A stretch of 6,910 nt of DNA from Xanthobacteraceae bacterium (GCA_030043285.1 JASHXZ010000403.1:1-6910), one strand, 5' to 3'. Shown: positions 1 through 5,874, counted from the stretch's first letter. Program-made: numbers and translations. Notes: a model not told the origin generated them from the sequence alone.

Positions 1-1
1 G

Positions 2-43
2 TTGCGGCCGAAGGCCATCGACGGCGCCTGCGACTGCCGCTAG
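2..43 (+). CDS. Possible 3' end of an upstream gene, cut by the window edge
   Basis: Frame 2 is open from the first base to a TAG at 41-43 and would encode the tail LRPKAIDGACDCR. The next gene begins 41 nt later on the same strand, so a gene ending here is plausible. Thirteen codons are too few to identify a family, and an open frame of this length is expected by chance in GC-rich DNA. Treat as tentative. Confidence 0.25.
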   Translation: MRPKAIDGACDCR

Positions 44-84
44 CTTTGAGCGGCGGGACATCGAAGCCTCAGAAGGAAAAGCTC

Positions 85-399
85 ATGCGCAGCATGCGTT
101 TTGTGTGCCGGCTGGCGTTGCCGGTCGTCGTTGTTGTCGGCCTGGCCGGTGCGGCCGGCGCCCAGGCGCCGGACGTTCAGCAGGCCTGCACGCCGGACGC
201 GATGCGGCTGTGCGGTCAATTCATCCCAGACCGCGACAAAGTCACTGCATGCATGAAGGCGCATCACCGCGAGTGGAGCGAGGCCTGCCGTCTCGCCGCC
301 GGCGGCGGACGCCGCGTGGCGCGCGGCCACCGCGTCTACCGGCACCACGAGTATCATCACCCCGAGCATCATCACTACCGGCACCACCACGGGCACTAA
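85..399 (+). CDS. Small secreted Cys-rich protein with a His-rich C-terminal tail
   Basis: The product is 104 aa and probably exported. Residues 1-28 look like a Sec signal peptide: basic start, hydrophobic LALPVVVVVGLAGAAG, and a likely cut after AQA. The mature part has four cysteines (C35, C43, C56, C68) in an ACTPDAMRLC ... DKVTACMKAHHREWSEAC pattern. This resembles small cysteine-rich-repeat periplasmic proteins frequent in Rhizobiales; I recognise the pattern but no characterised function. From residue 81 to the end, 12 of 24 residues are histidine, in HH and HHH clusters, which suggests metal binding (inference). The ATG at 85 is chosen over an in-frame TTG at 46 because AGAAGGA lies at 71-77 and the signal peptide starts directly at 85. 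A second in-frame ATG follows at 94. The gene stands alone, 157 nt before the convergent stop of the next gene. Confidence 0.75.
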   Translation: MRSMRFVCRLALPVVVVVGLAGAAGAQAPDVQQACTPDAMRLCGQFIPDRDKVTACMKAHHREWSEACRLAAGGGRRVARGHRVYRHHEYHHPEHHHYRHHHGH

Positions 400-424
400 C
401 GCATCCGAAGGCGTTTGATTTGAT

Positions 425-475
425 CCTCGCCCTGAGGTGCTCGGCGCGTAGCGGCGAGCCTCGAAGGGTGAGGCC
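425..475 (+). repeat. Dispersed palindromic repeat, copy 1
   Basis: This is a diverged copy of the intergenic repeat seen in better form at 4707-4758: CCTC..CCTGAGG, a GC-rich centre around CTCGGCGC, then CCTCGAAGG. It faces copy 2 across a 10-nt spacer, and the pair fills the gap between two convergent genes. From recall, similar elements are abundant in Bradyrhizobium-type genomes. Confidence 0.7.
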
Positions 476-485
476 GATGCGCCTC

Positions 486-535
486 GGCCTGCATCCTTCG
501 AGGCCCGCGCTGCGCGCGGGCGCCTCAGGATGAGG
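486..535 (-). repeat. Dispersed palindromic repeat, copy 2 (inverted)
   Basis: The reverse complement reads CCTCATCCTGAGG, a hairpin centre, then CCTCGAAGGATG. The centre is a perfect 7-bp stem, CCCGCGC (504-510) with GCGCGGG (514-520), around a 3-nt loop. The stretch 476-503 is identical over 28 bp to 4822-4849, showing that the two intergenic loci share more than the hairpin core. It ends 21 nt from the stop codon of the minus-strand gene, so it could act as a bidirectional terminator for the converging genes (inference). Confidence 0.8.
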
Positions 536-556
536 TGAACAAAAATTCCAGCCGCC

Positions 557-1516
557 TCACTGCATCGCTTTGACGCCGAGCGTCTTGGCGAAGCCGGCGA
601 GCGTGGCGCGTTGTGCGTCGATCGATTTGGCGAACTCTTGCGGGCCGCCGATGTTCATGAACTGCCCGGTGATCTCCAGCCGGCTCTTGACGGTGTCGTC
701 GGCCACGGCGGCGAAATCCGAGGCGATGCGCTTGCGCAATGCGAGCGGCATGCCGGGCGGACCGAACAGCCCGACCAAACCGTCGAGCGTAAGCTTCGGA
801 AAGCCGGCCTCCTGAGCGGTCGGAATGTTCGGCTGCGCCGGCGAGCGCGTCGTGTTGGTCATGGCCAGAATCTTGATCTTGCCGGCATCGAGCTCCGGCC
901 GCACGATGGCGAGCGACGCCTCGTAGACCTGGACGCGGCCTTCGGCCAAATCCTTGGCGGCATCGATCGGGTTGCGGTACGGCACCTTGATCAGGTCGAG
1001 ATTTTCGCTCTTGAGCCAGCCTTCGAACATGAAGTCGAGCGTGCCGGTGATGCCGGCCCAGTTGAGCTTGCCGGGCTCTTTGCGAATGAGCGCGACCAGC
1101 TCGGCGAGCGTATCGACCTTCATGCCGATCGGCACCGAGATGGTGACGAACGTGTTCGACACCCGCGCGATCGGCACCAGGTCGCTCGGCTTATACGGCA
1201 GATTGTCGTGCAGATACGGATGCGCGGTGAACGACGACGACGGCGCGAACAGCAAGACATGATCGTCGTGCGCGGCGACGAAGGCATTGATGGCGACGAG
1301 TGCATCGCCGCCCGGCCGGTTCTCGACGATCACCGGCTGGCCCCAGCGCCTGCTCAAGCGATCGGCGAACAGCCGCGCGCCGATGTCGGCGCCGCTGCCG
1401 GCGCCGAGCGTCACCAGAAATTTGACCGGGCGCGTCGGCCAATCGGCGGCGGAGGCGGGGGCGCTGGCAAAGAGCGCCAAGACGAGAGCGAAGACGCAAG
1501 TGAACTTCGCGCGCAT
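557..1516 (-). CDS. Bug/TctC-family periplasmic solute-binding protein (first of two)
   Basis: The product is 319 aa, normal for the Bug family (tripartite tricarboxylate transporter receptor proteins), which capture carboxylates or other small organic molecules in the periplasm. Residues 1-23 form a signal peptide with a likely cut after ASA. The mature start WPTRPVKFLVTLGAGSGAD matches the family YPxRPI...GGxxD motif, and VIVENRPGG (62-70) matches the VVENRPGAGG loop. KVPYRNPIDAAKDLAEGRVQ (177-196) and IPTAQEAGFP (231-240) are further family landmarks. An in-frame extension to 1594 is rejected, because the ATG at 1516 has GGGAGA just upstream and begins the signal peptide. The ligand-loop motif is shortened: the second GG and following IG of the consensus are missing. 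No TctA or TctB genes are visible. It lies downstream of the oxidoreductase gene on the same strand, 159 nt away, so co-transcription is possible but a hairpin intervenes. The ligand cannot be named. Confidence 0.92.
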   Translation of the reverse strand: MRAKFTCVFALVLALFASAPASAADWPTRPVKFLVTLGAGSGADIGARLFADRLSRRWGQPVIVENRPGGDALVAINAFVAAHDDHVLLFAPSSSFTAHPYLHDNLPYKPSDLVPIARVSNTFVTISVPIGMKVDTLAELVALIRKEPGKLNWAGITGTLDFMFEGWLKSENLDLIKVPYRNPIDAAKDLAEGRVQVYEASLAIVRPELDAGKIKILAMTNTTRSPAQPNIPTAQEAGFPKLTLDGLVGLFGPPGMPLALRKRIASDFAAVADDTVKSRLEITGQFMNIGGPQEFAKSIDAQRATLAGFAKTLGVKAMQ

Positions 1517-1551
1517 AATGTTCTCCCACTTGCGCGATACAGGGTGATAAA

Positions 1552-1631
1552 TCCGATCACTTTGCGCCGTCGATCGCAATGGCCAGCGAAACACACGGCG
1601 GCCATTGCGATCGACGGCTTTCTCCGATCAC
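1552..1631. repeat. MITE-like element: 19-bp perfect inverted repeat between 9-bp direct repeats
   Basis: The arms GCCGTCGATCGCAATGGCC (1566-1584) and its exact complement (1600-1618) surround a 15-nt loop. TCCGATCAC occurs at 1552-1560 and again at 1623-1631, and extending to 14 nt gives 12 matches. This resembles a target-site duplication around a small non-autonomous element of about 62 bp. The left arm recurs at 6832-6850. The element lies 44 nt after the oxidoreductase stop and 35 nt before the Bug start (measured from its outer edges). It could therefore act as a terminator or mRNA-processing hairpin between the two genes, although no T-run follows the stem. Confidence 0.7.
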
Positions 1632-1675
1632 CTCGCTCTTCTTTCTCGCCAACCTTTGCTGGAAAAGGATTGGAA

Positions 1676-2641
1676 CTAGCCCTCCAGCCCGGTCGGCACG
1701 TTCTTGTTCTCACTTTGCAGCTTCATGCCGGCGGCGAGCGCCATGGTTTCGGCGAGCGCGGCGAAGTCTTTCTGCAGGTACTCCTGCGGGTTTTTTTGCA
1801 AGGTCGCGGCGCCGAAATGGCCCTGCAGCACTTCGCGCGTCGCCGCCGTCACCGGCATCGGCACGTCCATCTCGCGGGCGAGCTCGAGGCCGAGGTCGAG
1901 ATCCTTGCGCAAGAGTTCGGGCGTGAAAGTCGTGGTCCAGTCGAGATTGACCAGCGCCGGCGATTTGTAGCGCGTGAACATCGAGCCCATCACGCCGTTG
2001 TTGAGGAACGCCAGAAACGCCTGGCGCGGCACGCCCATCTTGTTGGTGAGGAGCGTGATCTCGATCAAGTTTTCGATTACCACGCCGAGCATGACGTTGT
2101 GGGCGATCTTACAGACGCGCGCCAGTTCGCCCTCGCCGACATATGACACGCCCTGCGGAGCGAACACTTCGATCAGCGGCGTCGCCGCCTTGCAGGCCGC
2201 CTCGGTGCCGGACACCACGGCGGACAGCTTGCCGGCCTTGATGACCTTGGCGTTGCCGCTCACCGGCGCGGCGACGAAATCCGAGCCGAGCGCTTTGAGC
2301 CGTTCGCGGATGACTTTGGACTCCTCGACCGCGATGGTCGAGCAATCGACCACGACCGGCGGCATCTTGCCGCCGCCGCTCGCGACGCCGTCCTTGCCGA
2401 GCAGCACGTCCTCGACGTCCTTTCCGGTGGCGACGATGGAAAACAAAATGTCGACGTTGCCCAGCTCGGCGAGCCGGTCGACGACCTTGGCGCCGAGTTT
2501 GGCGAGCGGCTCGGCCTTGGCCTTGGTGCGATTCCAGACCGAGACATCGTGGCCGGCCTTGACCAGCCGCTCGGCCATCGGCGCGCCCATGCGGCCCATG
2601 CCGATCCAGCCGATCTTTTGTGCGTTCTTTTGCGTCGCCAT
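1676..2641 (-). CDS. NAD(P)-dependent 3-hydroxyisobutyrate-dehydrogenase-family oxidoreductase
   Basis: The product is a 321-aa cytoplasmic beta-hydroxyacid dehydrogenase, typical family length. The N-terminal Rossmann domain starts with IGWIGMGRMG (10-19; glycines 14, 16 and 19). It is followed by VWNRT (35-39) after the second strand; Asn-Arg-Thr there is usual in NADPH-preferring members of the glyoxylate/succinic semialdehyde reductase type, so NADP(H) use is inferred. DCSTIAVEES (99-108) and APVSGN (125-130) are the substrate-loop motifs. GELARVCKIAHN (171-182) carries the expected catalytic Lys178 and Asn182, so the enzyme looks intact. The C-terminal all-helical domain follows. The ATG at 2641 is preferred because AAGGAG stands 7 nt upstream; an in-frame TTG at 2647 would abut that ribosome site. 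It is divergent from the ABC permease genes and upstream of a Bug binding-protein gene. The reaction is probably interconversion of a 3-hydroxy acid and an oxo acid or semialdehyde; the exact substrate is unknown. Confidence 0.92.
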   Translation of the reverse strand: MATQKNAQKIGWIGMGRMGAPMAERLVKAGHDVSVWNRTKAKAEPLAKLGAKVVDRLAELGNVDILFSIVATGKDVEDVLLGKDGVASGGGKMPPVVVDCSTIAVEESKVIRERLKALGSDFVAAPVSGNAKVIKAGKLSAVVSGTEAACKAATPLIEVFAPQGVSYVGEGELARVCKIAHNVMLGVVIENLIEITLLTNKMGVPRQAFLAFLNNGVMGSMFTRYKSPALVNLDWTTTFTPELLRKDLDLGLELAREMDVPMPVTAATREVLQGHFGAATLQKNPQEYLQKDFAALAETMALAAGMKLQSENKNVPTGLEG

Positions 2642-2733
2642 TTTCAACTCCTTGTCTGGGGGCCTGTCCTAGCACAGCGTGCGACTGCCGCAACGTTGGC
2701 GAAGGCGCGACAATCGCCGTAAACTGGCGCCGC
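2642..2733. promoter_or_regulatory. Divergent promoter region between oxidoreductase and permease genes
   Basis: This 92-bp gap must hold the promoters of both divergent genes. On the plus strand, TTGGCG (2696-2701) and TAAACT (2720-2725) are separated by 18 nt. Transcription from there would start almost at the permease ATG at 2734. On the minus strand, TTGCGG (2693-2688) and TAGGAC (2671-2666) are separated by 16 nt and lie at a suitable distance from the ATG at 2641. Both are weak matches found by eye; the existence of a promoter region is more certain than the boxes. Confidence 0.35.
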
Positions 2734-3555
2734 ATGGCCAACGTCGCACAAGCTTACGAGGTTGCACCGCGTGCCGGCGCCGAGCGGCGACTTTTGGCGC
2801 AGGTGCTGCGCAACGCGCTGCCGTTCGTCGTGCTTGGTGCGATCTGGGAGACGGTGGCGCATCTCGGATTATTTCCGGCGCAATTCTTTCCGCCGCTGGA
2901 GACGATCGGCGCCACCTTCGTGCAGCTCACATTGAGCGGCGCGCTGCCGCATCACGCACTCGACACGGTGCTGCGCCTCCTCGCCGGTTTCGCGCTTGCC
3001 GCCATCATTGGGCTGGCGATCGGCGTCGCCATGGGCCGCTCACGGGCCGCCGAGGATTATCTGCTGCCGCTCGTCGCCATCGGCGCGCCGATTCCCGGCC
3101 TCGCCTATGCGCCGTTGTTTCTGCTGTGGTTCGGCCCCGGCAATGTGCCATCGGTCTTGTTGGTGGCGTTCGTCTCGGCGTTTCCGATCGTTTACAATTC
3201 CTGGACCGGCGTCAAAGCAGTGAAAGAAATTTGGCTGCGCTCGGCGCAGGCCATGGGCGCCGACGACCGCCGGCTGTTTCGCCATGTCATCCTGCCGGGC
3301 GCGCTGCCTTACATTATGACGGGGCTGCGGCTCGGGCTGGCGCAGGCTTGGCGCATCCTGGTCGCGGTCGAGATGCTTGCCGCGGTGCCGTGGGGTCTTG
3401 GCTGGCTCATTTTCGGCGCCCAGCAATTTTTGAATACCGACGTCATGCTGGCCGGCATCGCGGTGATCGCGGCGATCGGACTCGCGCTCGAGAAGCTGGT
3501 GTTTCAGAAACTCGAAAATTTCACCTTGGTGCGCTGGGGCATGGTGACGACATGA
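2734..3555 (+). CDS. NitT/TauT-family ABC transporter permease, subunit 1
   Basis: The product is 273 aa, usual for SsuC/TauC/NrtB-type inner-membrane permeases. Hydrophobic segments are near residues 29-45, 80-100, 108-132, 138-155, 200-216 and 235-253, about six spans. The cytoplasmic EAA loop that docks on the ATPase is at about 167-192 (WLRSAQAMGADDRRLF ... ILPGALP). APIPGLAYAPLFLLWFGPGN (118-137) is also typical of this permease group. The ATG at 2734 begins a normal N-terminus, but no clear Shine-Dalgarno precedes it. The candidate promoter upstream would give a nearly leaderless mRNA. Its stop overlaps the next gene's start (ATGA at 3552-3555), so translation is coupled. The two permeases are clear paralogues and likely form a heterodimer. 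The substrate cannot be told: this group imports sulfonates, nitrate, taurine, thiamine precursors, aromatic acids and others. Confidence 0.93.
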   Translation: MANVAQAYEVAPRAGAERRLLAQVLRNALPFVVLGAIWETVAHLGLFPAQFFPPLETIGATFVQLTLSGALPHHALDTVLRLLAGFALAAIIGLAIGVAMGRSRAAEDYLLPLVAIGAPIPGLAYAPLFLLWFGPGNVPSVLLVAFVSAFPIVYNSWTGVKAVKEIWLRSAQAMGADDRRLFRHVILPGALPYIMTGLRLGLAQAWRILVAVEMLAAVPWGLGWLIFGAQQFLNTDVMLAGIAVIAAIGLALEKLVFQKLENFTLVRWGMVTT

Positions 3556-4337
3556 ACGCCGAACGTATCCGATCGTGGCGGCGCGGCGCCACCAGCATCG
3601 TGGCGGCGGCCGCGCTCTACGAGGCGGTGGCGCGCAGCGGCTTTTTCGCGCCGGCGCTGATGCCGACCTTGCCGACCGTGGCGCAGACATTTTTCGGCAT
3701 GCTCGCCGACGGCAGCATGCTGCACCACGCAGCGGCGACGCTCGCCCGTGTGCTGCTCGGCTTTTCGCTGGCGACCGCGGCCGGGCTGGTCGTCGGCGTG
3801 CTGATGGGCCGCTTCCGCCCGGTCGAGCACTTCGTGCTGCCGCTCGCCAGCGCGCTGATGCCGATTCCGTCGCTCGCCTGGATCCCTGTATTCATTCTTT
3901 GGTTCGGCCTCGGCAACACGGTGACGATTTTGATCGTGTTCTACGCCGCGCTGTTTCCGATGCTGCTCAACACCTGGTCGGGCGTGCGCGCGGTCAACCC
4001 GATCTGGCTGCGCGCGGCGGGAGCGATGGGCGCGACCGAGCGCAAACTGTTCTGGAAAGTGATCGTGCCCGGCGCCTCGCCCTTCATCATCGCGGGCCTG
4101 CGGCAATCGTTCCTGCGCGCCTGGATCGCGGTGATCGGTGCCGAGATGCTGGCGGCCTCCGATTGGGGGCTGGGCTGGGTGATCTTCGACGCCAAGGAAT
4201 TCCTCAACGTCGACGTTATGCTGGCCTCGATCGTGGTGATCGGGTTGATCGGCTTCGTCACCGAGCGCCTGGTGTTCGGCTCGCTCGAGCGCGCCACCAT
4301 CTACCGCTGGGGCATGGCGCGCGTGGCGAAGGGGTGA
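3552..4337 (+). CDS. NitT/TauT-family ABC transporter permease, subunit 2
   Basis: The product is 261 aa with hydrophobic segments near 12-27, 62-85, 93-118, 122-140, 188-202 and 221-240. The EAA loop is at about 152-176 (WLRAAGAMGATERKLFWKVI followed by VPGASP). It aligns along its whole length with subunit 1: shared landmarks are MPIPSLAWIPVFILWFGLGN against APIPGLAYAPLFLLWFGPGN, then GLGW, EFLNVDVMLA and a final YRWGM. The pair therefore arose by an old tandem duplication. The ATG at 3552 overlaps the previous stop by 4 nt, and no strong ribosome site is needed. The last 20 codons have a diverged second copy at 4637-4699. With subunit 1 and the ATPase at 6028 it should make a complete membrane core; no cognate NMT1/SsuA-like binding protein lies in the window. 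Confidence 0.93.
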   Translation: MNAERIRSWRRGATSIVAAAALYEAVARSGFFAPALMPTLPTVAQTFFGMLADGSMLHHAAATLARVLLGFSLATAAGLVVGVLMGRFRPVEHFVLPLASALMPIPSLAWIPVFILWFGLGNTVTILIVFYAALFPMLLNTWSGVRAVNPIWLRAAGAMGATERKLFWKVIVPGASPFIIAGLRQSFLRAWIAVIGAEMLAASDWGLGWVIFDAKEFLNVDVMLASIVVIGLIGFVTERLVFGSLERATIYRWGMARVAKG

Positions 4338-4368
4338 CTTGCGACAATACTGGCAGGATGATTCTCAG

Positions 4369-4599
4369 ATGAAATGGCCTCCTTGGTTCAAGCTCAAACA
4401 CCGCCGCAAACCGACGCCACCAGCATCTCCGACACAGTGCCCCAAATGCGGAAAAGAAATGATCCGGGTGGAGAAATTCACGATGTTGGGCAGAGACCAG
4501 CGGACCTACCGTTGTGATGATTGCCAAGAGGAGCACGACGTGGACTTCGGCGTTGCGCTCTGGAAATTGATGTCCGATGCAAACAAATCCGACGAGTGA
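4369..4599 (+). CDS. Small zinc-ribbon protein of unknown function
   Basis: The product is 76 aa. A basic, proline-containing N-terminus (KLKHRRKPTPPASP, 8-21) precedes two CxxC knuckles, CPKC (24-27) and CDDC (49-52), 21 residues apart. This is a classical zinc-ribbon arrangement, with YRCDDCQEEHDVDFG forming the second half. The C-terminus is short and acidic. No enzyme motif is present, so a nucleic-acid-binding or structural zinc role is a guess. The ATG at 4369 is chosen because AGGATG (4354-4359) lies 9 nt upstream; an in-frame TTG at 4339 would add ten unremarkable residues. It sits 31 nt after the permease stop on the same strand and could be read through. Its base composition is visibly less GC-rich than the transporter genes, with more A-ended and T-ended codons. 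It is bracketed by two copies of the permease 3' end, suggesting it arrived by insertion. Confidence 0.72.
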   Translation: MKWPPWFKLKHRRKPTPPASPTQCPKCGKEMIRVEKFTMLGRDQRTYRCDDCQEEHDVDFGVALWKLMSDANKSDE

Positions 4600-4636
4600 C
4601 GCATCATAATTCAAATGAGGACACCACCCGGCGATA

Positions 4637-4699
4637 TTCGGCTCGCTGGAGCGCGCCACCATTTACCGCTGGGGCGTGGCACGGGTGGGGAAGGGGTAA
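4637..4699 (+). pseudogene. Orphan 3' end of a second subunit-2-like permease gene
   Basis: The sequence encodes FGSLERATIYRWGVARVGKG and a TAA, matching the last 20 residues of the permease ending at 4337 except for Met to Val and Ala to Gly. Over 64 nt (4275-4338 against 4637-4700) there are 7 differences. Four are silent codon changes, one swaps TGA for TAA, and only two alter residues. That pattern implies the copies diverged while both were translated genes. Homology stops abruptly at 4637; in this frame a TGA at 4616-4618 closes the reading upstream and there is no start. It is therefore a non-functional remnant or a recombination scar. Confidence 0.8.
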
Positions 4700-4706
4700 C
4701 CAATTT

Positions 4707-4758
4707 CCTCATCCTGAGGCGCTCGGCGCGAAGCGCCGAGCCTCGAAGGATGCAGGCC
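4707..4758 (+). repeat. Dispersed palindromic repeat, copy 3
   Basis: This is the best-preserved plus-strand copy: CCTCATCCTGAGG, then a perfect 8-bp stem CTCGGCGC (4722-4729) with GCGCCGAG (4733-4740) and a GAA loop, then CCTCGAAGGATG. Outer bases CATCCT (4710-4715) and AGGATG (4747-4752) also pair, so the unit can fold into one long hairpin. It faces copy 4. Confidence 0.82.
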
Positions 4759-4760
4759 AT

Positions 4761-4784
4761 CCAAATCAGCTATAGCCGATTTGG
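4761..4784. repeat. 24-bp near-perfect palindrome with GCTATAGC centre
   Basis: CCAAATC and GATTTGG flank the self-complementary GCTATAGC. Only one of the twelve base pairs (an A facing a C) is broken. It lies in the extra 63 bp that separates the facing dispersed repeats here but not at 425-535. Confidence 0.75.
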
Positions 4785-4796
4785 ACACTAAACCTG

Positions 4797-4822
4797 CCGA
4801 AATCGGGCAAGCCCGATTTCGG
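4797..4822. repeat. Perfect 12-bp inverted repeat around AA
   Basis: CCGAAATCGGGC (4797-4808) and GCCCGATTTCGG (4811-4822) are exact complements with a 2-nt centre, so a hairpin would have about 11 pairs and a CAAG loop. It lies downstream of the second Bug gene on the minus strand and may help end its transcript. There is no T-run, so a classical intrinsic terminator is doubtful. Confidence 0.75.
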
Positions 4823-4831
4823 ATGCGCCTC

Positions 4832-4877
4832 GGCCTGCATCCTTCGAGGGCCGCTTCGCGGCAGCCTCAGGATGAGG
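4832..4877 (-). repeat. Dispersed palindromic repeat, copy 4 (inverted)
   Basis: The reverse complement starts CCTCATCCTGAGG and ends CCTCGAAGGATGCAGGCC, with a shorter CCGC/GCGG centre (4851-4854 and 4858-4861). It ends 10 nt from the stop of the second Bug gene, like copy 2 beside the first Bug gene. The whole stretch 4600-4887 holds only these repeats and the permease remnant; I see no gene in it. Confidence 0.8.
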
Positions 4878-4887
4878 TCAGCAAAGA

Positions 4888-5874
4888 TCACTCCGCCTTC
4901 AAATTCGCCTGCTCGATGATGGCGCGGTAGCGGGCGATGTCGGTGCGGACGAAGGCATCGAATTGCGGGATCGACAGGGCTTCGATGCTCGATCCGGTCG
5001 CTTCGAGTTTTTTCTTGATGTCGGGTTCGAGGATGATGCGGTCGATCGCGGTGTTGAGCTGCGCCGCGATCTCCTGCGGCAGGCCGCGCGGCGCGAAGAA
5101 GCCGACCCAGAGCGTGAAGTCGAAATTGGCGATGCCGGTCGCTTCGGCGACGGTCGGAATGTCGGGCGTGAGCGCCGCGCGCTTGGCGGTCGACACGGCG
5201 AGCAGCTTGACGCGGCCGCCCTGCACCAGCGGCATGCCGCTCGCATAGGCCGGAAAATACCAATCGACCTGCCCGCCGGCGACGTCGTTGAGCGCGGGGC
5301 CGGCGCCCTTGTAGGGCACGTGCACGAGTTTTGGATCGAGTTTCAGCTTCAACAATTCGCCGGCGAGGTGGCTCGGCGTGCCGACGCCGGCGGAGGCGAA
5401 GTTCATCGGCGTCTTGGCGCGCAATGCGGCGGCCCATTGCGCCGCATTCGCGTACGGCGAGTGCGGCGGCACCACCAGCGCCAGCGGCATGACGCCGGCG
5501 AGCGCGATCGGCGTCAAATCCTTCAACGGATCGTAGCCGACGCCTTTCATGAAATACGGATTGATGGCGATCTCGGGCGTTTGCCCGACCGCGAGCGTGT
5601 AGCCGTCAGGCGGTGCGTTGACGACGTCGCGGGCGCCGATCGTGCCGCCGGCGCCGGAATGGTTCTCCACCACGACGGATTGCTTGAGCTCGACGGAGAG
5701 CTGGTTGCCGATGATGCGGCCCAAAATGTCGCCCGCGCCGCCGGGCGGAAAGTTGACGATGAGGCGGATCGGCCGGTTCGGATAGGCCTGCGCGCGCGCC
5801 GCAACGGGTGCGGCCGCAATCCCGAGCGCGATCATCGCAGCCGCAAGCATGCCACCGTTGCTGATCCGTCGCAC
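4888..5874 (-). CDS. Bug/TctC-family periplasmic solute-binding protein (second of two)
   Basis: The product is 328 aa. Residues 1-30 form a signal peptide (RRISN, then a hydrophobic stretch, cut near ARA or AQA). All family landmarks are present: YPNRPIRLIVNFPPGGAGD (31-49), VVVENHSGAGGTIG (67-80), PPDGYTLAVGQTPEIAINP (88-106), VHVPYKGAGPALNDVAGGQV (184-203) and IPTVAEA (239-245). It is closer to the family consensus than the first Bug protein. A GTG start at 5874 is chosen because GGGAGGAG lies 7 nt upstream and the signal peptide begins there. An ATG at 5850 would leave little of the basic region. The in-frame extension to 6036 reads backwards through the ATPase leader repeats and is rejected. 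There are no TctA/TctB genes nearby. It is oriented against the flanking ABC genes and divergent from the ATPase, with a 153-bp shared upstream region. The ligand is unknown. Confidence 0.92.
   Translation of the reverse strand: MRRISNGGMLAAAMIALGIAAAPVAARAQAYPNRPIRLIVNFPPGGAGDILGRIIGNQLSVELKQSVVVENHSGAGGTIGARDVVNAPPDGYTLAVGQTPEIAINPYFMKGVGYDPLKDLTPIALAGVMPLALVVPPHSPYANAAQWAAALRAKTPMNFASAGVGTPSHLAGELLKLKLDPKLVHVPYKGAGPALNDVAGGQVDWYFPAYASGMPLVQGGRVKLLAVSTAKRAALTPDIPTVAEATGIANFDFTLWVGFFAPRGLPQEIAAQLNTAIDRIILEPDIKKKLEATGSSIEALSIPQFDAFVRTDIARYRAIIEQANLKAE

Noticed and set aside
40..396. 118-codon minus-strand frame opposite the Cys/His protein
   Set aside because: Its Val/Met-rich start is simply the complement of the His-rich tail; no ribosome site or family motif.
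611..2146. 511-codon plus-strand open frame
   Set aside because: It is antisense to the first Bug gene and the oxidoreductase, both with clear family motifs; the peptide is rich in Arg/His/Asp, typical of the reverse of a GC-rich gene.
2679..3551. Fusion-like extension upstream of permease 2
   Set aside because: It runs through permease 1 in another frame; the ATGA overlap at 3552 gives the normal start.
3040..4300. Minus-strand frames of 200-216 codons across the permease genes
   Set aside because: They are antisense shadows of two genes with clear membrane segments and EAA loops.
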